This document shows positions 55,744 to 64,000 of a stretch of 64,000 nt of DNA, piece by piece. Numbering within the stretch: position 1 is the first letter of the stretch; each line of letters begins with the position of its first letter. The notes below the pieces were generated by a model that worked only from the letters and a program-made list of their open reading frames with translations, made no database searches and was not told where the DNA came from. The DNA lies in assembly GCA_963169105.1 (NCBI GenBank), contig OY720636.1, positions 147,273,941-147,337,940 of the forward strand, written 5' to 3'. The translations under genes were made by a program, and so were the position numbers. This DNA comes from Ceriagrion tenellum. Taxonomy: Eukaryota > Arthropoda > Insecta > Odonata > Coenagrionidae.

Positions 55744-58230
55744 TTAAGGAAACGAATGCTTTGTATGGGTGCAGTACCAAGCGAGAATAAGAGGAGGAGT
55801 TTAATCGACCAATACGGGAATCAACTTAATTGTCAAAGGATCAGAATCATGTCTAAGGAGCTTGGGGCAAAATGCAAGTTATAAAGATCCTTCCGTTCGT
55901 TTCGGAAGGATAATTTAAAAAAAGGATGAATCAGCAATTACTTTATGAACCGATATACAATACTTTTCAGCAAAGGAAATCCTTAGCGATATTTTGATTT
56001 TATTTACAGCGTCAGACGTCAGCCGCAGTAATAAATAGGGGAATCGACGCAGGATCTACCTATATCTCTAGGTACCAACCGTCGACAGGTCGACAAACTC
56101 TCATGGAAGAACGCCAATCGCGAGTGAAGAGAAGTAGGTACCGTCTAATTACATCGACCGATGTATCGCCCGCCTCTGTACAACACCTGGGTGGAGATTT
56201 GATGAATCGTGACGATGTGAGTTGCAGTCCACCCATCGGTTCAAAGACGGAGTCAAATGCCTCCACGTGCACTCAGCCATTGCTCAAGCAGAACGCAACA
56301 GATTGACAAGAGCATCGATAAGATTCGTTTTGTTGTTAAAGATTCCAAGATATGTGACAATGAAGAAGTAGACGGTGAAGCAAGTGGGAAATACAGTCCT
56401 ACAATTGACCTTATTTGACTACCCATCTATCCGCAGAAGTTTGTGTTATATGAGGTGTTTGGACTCGAGTCATGAAAGAGGAGGAGATCCACATTTACAT
56501 GGTGCCCTGCAAGACGCAGTATTGGCGTGTGGCGGTGGATGTTAGTAAACCAGCTGTGTAGAAGGAGGTTATAGGAGTGAAGTGTATTTTGGGAGTGTTT
56601 TGAAGGAAGCTCAGTTTTGATTAGAGAAAACGAAAGGGAAGAGTACAATGTTCGTGTAATATTTTCCTCGAAAAAATCTCACCATCTTGCTTCAAATTGA
56701 ATGAGGATTGCGTCAGAGATCAGTTTCTGCGATGTAAAATGCACAATGACGAAGCACGATTAAAAATAAAATCGCTAAAATACTCAAGATACCAACAGAG
56801 TAAGATAAGCCTAGTGACATAATGCATTCGTATCCAAAGCGACAAGCCCCGTGGATGTGCGACGCAAATTCATCCTTTCATGGAGAGGAATATCCAAGGA
56901 AGTAAATGACGTTAGAAACTTTTGAAGGCGACCGTATTGAAAGGAATCAATAAACAGCTATAAGTGACGCCAAAATGAAATTCTTAATCTTCTTTTGGCG
57001 TAATAGACATAACTTGGTTTTTTATGAAGATCCCAGGAAATATCACTCAAATACCCCAGTAGAATGATTACCTATCGGCCATCAAGGTGCTTGCACTACC
57101 GTTTGAATCGCGCGCCGCGTCGACTTTCATTTTTCTCCAGTCTTTTCACCCATCGCGGTGCCCCGGGAATAGGGGGAATCGATCGATGTCCAATTAGGCA
57201 CCCTGAAATTTCTCTCTAATCTTTTTCTCTCTAATATTTTTACAGGTTCTTATGGTCCAAACTGCATATTCCGCTAATTATTTCTGATGTTACAGGAAAA
57301 AACAAATAATTTGATATATCTGTTTTTCTACGAAAATAGTAGGACGGAGATGATATTAATCGTTCGGCATAAATATCAGAAAACATGCCATTTAGATTAG
57401 CAAGTCGTAAAATCGGAAAATATTGCCTCCTCAGCCGACGTGACGGCCTGCCACGGCACATGCGCGCCGACATCAACGATGGAGATTGCACGGTAATCGA
57501 ACAGGCGATCGAACGAAACCGCAGTCATTAGAACCGAGTCACGACCGTCTGACTCACCCGACCCGACGATGTCAGAATCGTACTACATCACTCCAAGAAC
57601 GTCACACTGTCATATCCTTCCAGATGAACCCCCAAATTGTTGGAATGGTCTCAAAAGTTCTTGAAATAGATTTTAAAAATGTTATCCAATTTTATATTTT
57701 TAATTATTGCACTTTCTTCTACTTATTTCTATTTAAAGATATTTTAACGTACGCAAAATGGCTGTGGTAGGGGTGGCTTTCGAATTTACAGCACCTGAAG
57801 TCACTTTTAAAATATTATAATCTACTTTTTTCTCTTTTATTAGAATCATATTCGTTTTTCATCTACCTACCATATTTTTGTTGAAATATTTGAGTTACAG
57901 CCCCTTGTATTGACTGCAATTTCTATTATACGTTTTCACCGTCCCATATGAGACGGGCTGATGGTCCATCCATGAACGAAAATAAATTATGTAAAGAACT
58001 GCCGACATGAGAAACTTATTAGACACTTTTATCGACAAACCGTCTGACTGGGTTTATAAAATGGACTTTCCTAAGTGGACACACGAAAAGCGAGCTTCAA
58101 ATTTCGTTACATCGCTTGGTTAGGGAAAGTTGAGAGTTCAGAGGGTATTATGAATAACATTTCCGCGAAGTTCAAAAAGATAGGGGAGAAAATGGAGATG
58201 ATCCGGTCGGGGTGAATTAATTCCACGGGA
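55744..58230. other. Unannotated stretch
   Basis: No supported gene. Short frames at 56103-56306 and 57486-57770 have no recognised motif. Confidence 0.4.
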
Positions 58231-58570
58231 GGTGAGAAGTTCGTTGGGATGACCTCCGGTTAAGCGCCGTTACTCTCCCAACCCCACCCAGCAGTCTCCT
58301 CCTCCCCCCCTTTTCTCAGCCAGCAGGAGGGACGGAGCGGAGCGGACTGTGGGCAAAGCGACCTACTTAAGTGCCGCGAAGGTTCAACTTCCTGTCTGCG
58401 GCGCTAGGAGGTGCAGGCGGCGGGGTGGCGCTGAGACGGGATGGGGGGGGACTACCGCGTGTTCGAAGGGGGGAGAGTCGGGGGATATGAGAGGTTGCCA
58501 AGCGACCAGGAGGGACTCGGCGGTGGGGAAGTCCCTTCTCGTTCACTTTCTGGTGGGGCGTCCACTCATA
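58231..58570. other. GC-rich block
   Basis: About 340 bp rich in G, C and CpG (for example 'ggcggcggggtggcgctg'-like runs near 58415). Similar in kind to the block at 35.2-36.6 kb. No gene can be tied to it. Confidence 0.4.
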
Positions 58571-61500
58571 GAAGGGCTAGGAGTACATTAATCGAGCATA
58601 TTATTCGATTATTCAGCCAAAAGTAATCGATTATGGAAGGTCCTTAAATAATCGGTGATTGATAAGTGGGAGCCATTGAGTTGTCGATGGAGAGGGCGCT
58701 TTGTTATGGCGGTGACCAATGCTTGAATCAGCAACGTTGGCGTGGCTGGTCCATCATGTTTCGATCCCCCGATTTGCATTAGCGCCAAAGGGTTGACGCA
58801 TTATTTTTGCAATTTTTACAATGTTTTCTATTGTCAATTTACCTACAATCTGTATCAATTTGCTTCTCAACAGTGCATTCTCCATGCATACGTTTGTATT
58901 TTTTTTAATTAATAATAATCCTTGTTCTCAGCGAAAAATAACAGTACAATCTTGTGTAATCACATTATCTACAAGTTACTCATTATATTTCAATAGACAC
59001 TAAACCTATATGCTGAACATAAGGGAGACATTATTGGATTACACATTCGTTAATGCGTGCACTCATCCGCTCATTTCCAAAGGCAGGCGTGGCACGAACA
59101 CTTGGGGAAGCAACATGGCGGATATTTCGGATGTCAGATCACAGTTTGATGACGTCATGCACAGTCCATCGACCCCGATGCCTGGGACCGATTGTAACAA
59201 ACACTTTAGGGTGGTCATCTTTTGTAAAATGAGAAAACGATTTTATTAGTGATTGAGTTCCTTACCATAAGGAATTAACTTTTTATATTTTTTAATACCT
59301 ACTGTTTAATTAATACTTCATAGATATTGATTCAATACACTATATATTTTTATTGATTACATCACAAACTTGTAACGTGATTAATTTGTGACGCTCTTCG
59401 TACAAACGTGAATAGTTGCTAACTAGTGTAATAATTCCTCATGCAGCTCCAAATTTGCCCACCTGATTGACTGAAATCCTGATATAAGTTTTTATAAGTA
59501 TTCCAACTGATGACTTAAGTAGAAATTTATTTTAAATAATTCCTTAAAAGAAACCCAATTTCGAAAAAAATAACGTAGGCCAATTTCTGTAAATCGATTT
59601 TTCCACTCGCTTCCGGAAAGACTGTGAAGTGTGGGAATTTTCTTTTTCTATGGCCATTCTCGCGGCGTGGAATTCAAAATTTGAGCAAAAATGTTATGAA
59701 AATACTTTTCCACCCAGCATGAGAATTTAATATTTTATAGCAACCATTGTACAAATATAAAAGTGTTGTTTCGTGTTTATGTGGAAATCTGTACCAATGT
59801 GACGAATTATTCAAAAATATTGGCCAAATTCTATAAGGATAACATCAACTTGTCAAGACACCAAATCGGCAAAAAAAACTATTTTAATTTTAATTTCTAA
59901 TATCAGGTGTTTTTAATTTTTAGCATAATGGCATTTCCCTTCATTGGCCTTCGAAGTCAAGCCTAAATATTTTATCATCCGCTCTACAATCAATTCCAAT
60001 GAGTATTGAGGAAAAAAATGAGATAAAATTACAAAAATTGGAGAATATTTTTATTTTTCTGTTGATAGATGCAGCTCACGGCGTAGTATTATGAAGTTAA
60101 ATACTTTACTTTTCGAGGTCAAAGATTCAACGAGAAATTAATCCCCTTCAGATTTTGCAACAATATTCAGGGAATCCAAGAAAAGTTGCTGATATGTCAA
60201 TAAAAATTCATAATAACCATCAAGAAAAACGTGCATGCAGCTAAGCCGTCACATTTTGAGGAGATACTAAGAAAGAAAGATTTGATCGAACGAATCTCAT
60301 TCCAAGTTTAAAATTACTTTTCGATGAGAATTTATATCATTGAAGTCCGACGGCTGAGTTCAATTTAATTAACGTGAATCCGTTTAGGATGTCTATTTGT
60401 CGAATTGAAGGGAATTCCCACGATCTAAGTTGAATCCTCTCCTCTACCGAAGTGTTTAACCTCCCGAAACATCTATCAGTTATATTGTGAAGACCCCAAC
60501 AAACGAGAGTCATTTTTCCCGTCCGAAACACTATAATTGTGACCGCCTCCCCTACATCTCCATAACTGAGTGTCTTCCAGAAAATGCAACACGATTTTGC
60601 ATCTATTGACAGATCGTGCAAACACATTTTAGTACATTGCAGTATTATCAGAGACGAGGTAGTCCACAAGTGTAGGTAGCTTGGGAAGGGAAGTCACGTG
60701 TATCCTAGCGAAAAATTAAAAGCATTTTCCCCGAGTGACAAACGTAAAATTATGAGTGCGATAGAGAGAGCGAAGTCAGTATCGGCAACTTTAATAAACG
60801 GTTTAGATACGGTAATTACCCAATAAGATTCTACACCATGTGCTTCTACAATTTCCACGGATTTTCTATTCTGTTTAGATCTCTGCAAGTGAAAAAAGTA
60901 GGCGCAAGACCTAGATTTGTTCAAAACATCTACAAGTGAGAAACTGGCTCATTGCGACACTTCGAGAAGCGGGAAAAAACCCAGGTTCCTCGGACTCTCG
61001 CTTATCCACATTATACCGCATTAGTTTTCCATCAATTAGCGCAACTATTTGTATGATACTTGACATTTTCAACGAACATGAAAAACGGAGAGACCAACAT
61101 TAGATCAAAACAGGTTCGTGTTCGCGTATACAACGCAGGATAAGAGCAAGCTGATTCAACAGGAAGAGAAGTTAACTTCTCCTGTAGTCGTGAACTTCAT
61201 TTGGGCCCAGAAGTATAAGTAAGTTTATGCAATTGTTAGGGTTTCAAAGTTAATGGAGGTAAAAGAACAAATTCAAATCCCCCATCCTTACTGCCCTACT
61301 TGTAAATCGCCTAACGGAATAAAGTCTTCGAGATTTGGTCGTAACAAGGTTGAAGAATTTGACAAAAATTTCTCTGAGGGCACTTTTCTGAATTCCTTAA
61401 CAATAAAACTTCTCAAATTATAGAGATATTCAGTCCAAATATACTCAAACATTACTGTTTAACTTTTAAAACAAATATAATACAGATCATCACTTCGTAA

Positions 61501-63230
61501 ATAGGAAAGTCCCTAAAAATATTGCCATTAACTATCAAAAACATGAATTTTTAATAACATGAAATATATAAATGAAAAATGAAATTTAAATGAATAAATG
61601 AAAAAACACATATTTGAAATAAATTTTCTGGTAAGCAAAACTTAAATAACTGGGAATTAAATTACATCTTAACTATGTGAAATTCTTTGAAGGTATGTAG
61701 ATGCCTAAAAAACAGGTTGATTTACATAAAGCCACACGAAATAAATGGCTGAAACGTGCTTCGCAAATCTACTATCTTCATCCAGCTATTCGTTATTTCA
61801 GACATTGTATTATTATTATTAATTATTCCCGGAATCAGTTTAGAGGTGAAGAGAATTTATTTCCCTAAACAGTTTTTTTTTACCAGAAGTCAACATACAT
61901 TTAAAATGAATAAATCAATTTAGTTGCGGCCGGCCATCAACAAAATACAAAACCACAATAGTTCATTCGCAACATGTGTAGGCTCTGAATGAAAGGCACT
62001 TCAAGGAAATTGCTTTGAGTACTAAATTGCCAATTTTTATGGTTCAGGGCCGGTATGAGAGTAGTTTTACATTGTGTAATCTCTGAAATATTGAGTGAAC
62101 TTCTTCAACTAATGTCTCACTTTCAATTTTTCTCCGCATATCAACACAAATCGGAGTAACCAATGGAGAAAATTTTTATCATGATATTTTCTTTAATAAG
62201 GGATAAATGGGATATTAATGAAGAGCAATTACTTAAGAGTACAGGAAACCTATTGGCAATCGTTAAGTATTTAAAGCAAAAAAATCAAGGATGATTCAAG
62301 TAATTTATATTCAAGGAAAATATAAAACAATGAATCATTGCAGATATTACAGTGAATCCAAATTCGAAAAATGTTCCAACTAGTTGTTGTCTCAAGAGTG
62401 GAGGTTATCATCGTAAGAAAAAGAGCAAACAAGCGCAAAGGAATAGGTGTTCACACAGCAAATGCAGCGACTAAAAATCTCTTTCAACCCTTCAAAGGCA
62501 ATACTAATGATCGGCGGGTTACGAAAATTAATAAAGACAGCCGAATGTGTTTGTTGGGAGCGTCTTCTCCCGTGAACGGCAGAGGGCGTTGAGCAAGACA
62601 AGCTGTCCTCAGTGACGCAAAACTATTCCATCCAGCCACTTATGCTTAGTTTCACAAACGTGAGAAATCAAGGTAAAACATGTATCGTACACAAGAGATT
62701 CCCGCCGATAGCAGAGGGCGTTCGCCCCGGTTGAAAGAAGGAGGTCAAAAATACGCTTACAACGCCGCTTGGTCGCGTGGTGGGATGAAATGCTGACGCC
62801 CGAATTCGACAGTTCGGAGCGCGGGACGGGTGACGTTAGCTTTTGTTTACTACATATACAAGGCAAGATGTTTCTCTCGGTGACGAAAGCCAAAAATAAT
62901 CGCACGTTTGATACTTCCGCTAATAACTACGGATTGAGGAGCATTCTTTTCATCTCTTAAACTTAGGTGCGCGAGTAGGTCAATGGACTAGCACTTCACA
63001 TTTCACCAATGGCGCGTACGGTCGGAAGGGGAAAACTATAATTAAGAAATGATTTAATTGAGGGAGAAAAATTAGAATGACAAAAACAGATGCAAGCTAA
63101 AAAACTTACCCACAAATTTTTTAACCATGTAAGGCACTCTATTTTCCATGGAAGAAGAGAAATGAGAGCTATTTAACGATGACATTCTGGGGTCAATATT
63201 ATTTTTCGTATCCAACACCAACATTGCTAG
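58571..63230. other. Unannotated stretch
   Basis: About 4.6 kb. Minus-strand frames at 60669-60337 and 60924-60694 and the plus frames at 59010-59249 and 62371-62592 have no motif I recognise. No inverted repeats or RNA genes seen. Confidence 0.4.
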
Positions 63231-63234
63231 GTTT

Positions 63235-64000
63235 TCTCTCGGGTTCCTATTCGGGTGAGAGATGGCCGATGGCCAAGATGGCCGACGTCTCGACTCTGGA
63301 CTCGAGCGTCGTCCTTAGGGTAGAGGTGAATGCCAAGTCTAAAGAAGGGTCGCCTATTTATCCCAGGGTCAGACGCGAGGTCATGTAGTCGTTGCCAGGA
63401 TGGTTACTGGGCCATGTCCTCTAATTACTAATCTTAAAAATGGGATTTCAAGAATTACTAAGGTTATATCCCAAGTCACAACGAACAGTATTCTTCCGCC
63501 TCCCTTATGATGCGGTCCCAGAATCCCAGGGAGTCAATCAATCACTTTGGTCCGGTCAAACTGTATGTAATCTTCCGTCACGATGCCGTGCTCGGAGACA
63601 GCTGATTTCTCAGGTTGACCAAACCGTAAAAATGTCGCTCGTGCTCCATGATTCTAGACTTGATGTTGCGGTCAATCTCTCCCACAAAAACTTCTCCACA
63701 TTCAAAAGGAATCTAGAGTACTCTTAGTTTTCAGACCAACCGGGTCCTTGGCAATCACAAGTATTTCCTTTGATTTGGCGGAAAGTCGGCGGATTGATTC
63801 GATATTGTGCCTAGCCAAAGTTCTTAAGATGTTGCCGTATATCGAAGCGACGAATGGCTGGCTCTGGCAGACGGTTTCTCCTTCTCTGTCTCAGTTCTCC
63901 GGCTGTCTAGTTCGAAGTACCTTTAAAGGACCAAGTCGATGTCTCACTTCCCGGAGCCATTGCGACGAAAATTTGTTTTAAAGCGGTGCATTTCCTTTGG
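63235..64000 (-). pseudogene. Penelope-like element, GIY-YIG region and 3'UTR, partial
   Basis: The minus strand from the window edge to about 63465 encodes the region after the RT of a Penelope-like element: IYGNILRTLARHNIESIRRL, a KEILVIAKDPVGLKTKSTLD linker, CGEVFVGEIDRNIKSRIMEH (GIY-YIG core; first Tyr region damaged), then GQPEKSAVSEHGIVTEDYIQ and FDRTKVID. The latter segment (GQPEKSAVAEH...I.F..TKV) is highly characteristic of arthropod PLEs. Several frameshifts and stops are present. The 3'UTR to about 63235 holds a degraded hairpin motif (63281-63318). The RT, if present, lies beyond the window. Confidence 0.75.

Noticed and set aside
60337..60924. Minus-strand frames as a spliced gene
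   Set aside because: No recognisable domain; the two frames are not linked by convincing splice signals.
62960..63040. Possible tRNA-derived sequence ('gcgcgagtaggtcaatgg')
   Set aside because: No T-arm consensus follows; acceptor ends do not pair.

Overview
This window looks like gene-poor, AT-rich nuclear DNA from an animal with a repeat-laden genome, most likely an arthropod. The basis is the mobile-element mix: GIY-YIG Penelope-like elements (PLEs), RTE-type and CR1-like LINEs, Ty1/copia, piggyBac, mariner and hAT, together with long (TA)n runs. I found no exon that I could defend as a host gene, no rRNA, no tRNA and no CRISPR array. Almost every recognisable protein fragment belongs to a mobile element, and nearly all are broken. 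The species cannot be named from the sequence.

Layout. 0.3-0.6 kb: LINE tail. 2.0-6.0 kb: the best-preserved element, a young Penelope-like element whose RT/GIY-YIG reading frame is interrupted by a single stop codon. It is flanked by inverted copies of its own 3' part, an upstream palindrome and four (TA)n tracts. 6.3-7.2 kb: LINE 3' end with an (ATT)n tail. 9.4-10.1 kb: piggyBac transposase C-terminus. 10.3-15.9 kb: cluster of RTE-type LINE pieces, with a decayed antisense PLE (12.1-13.2 kb), a CR1-like scrap and a perfect 33-bp palindrome between them. 17.7-18.6 kb: non-autonomous piggyBac-type element. 19.45-19.81 kb: a palindromic repeat with a hammerhead-like core. 25.0-27.3 kb: LINE copies in both orientations, abutting a Ty1/copia remnant (27.3-29.0 kb). 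29.2-32.7 kb: CR1-like LINE carrying a nested 3' fragment of its own family.

Further on: 35.2-36.6 kb is a GC- and CpG-rich block, followed by a mariner 5' end (36.7-37.1 kb). A possible PLE 3' end lies at 38.5-38.9 kb and a hAT transposase relic at 41.1-42.0 kb. A 2-kb inverted duplication of GC-rich DNA spans 44.4-46.5 kb. Three further inverted-repeat elements lie at 47.9-48.5, 51.9-52.4 and 55.5-55.7 kb. LINE relics on the minus strand are at 49.8-50.6 and 53.3-54.0 kb. The right edge (63.2-64.0 kb) is the 3' part of another PLE on the minus strand.

Common thread: the PLE copies share a 3' layout of GIY-YIG domain, then a C-rich 3'UTR in the two copies where it is clear, then a short motif of the form CTGAnGA-n-stem-GAAA. 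This resembles a hammerhead-ribozyme core, which is known from Penelope-like elements. The same motif recurs in palindromes at 2.0-2.3 kb and 19.6-19.8 kb. The parts do not form a pathway; the window is a record of layered, nested insertions.
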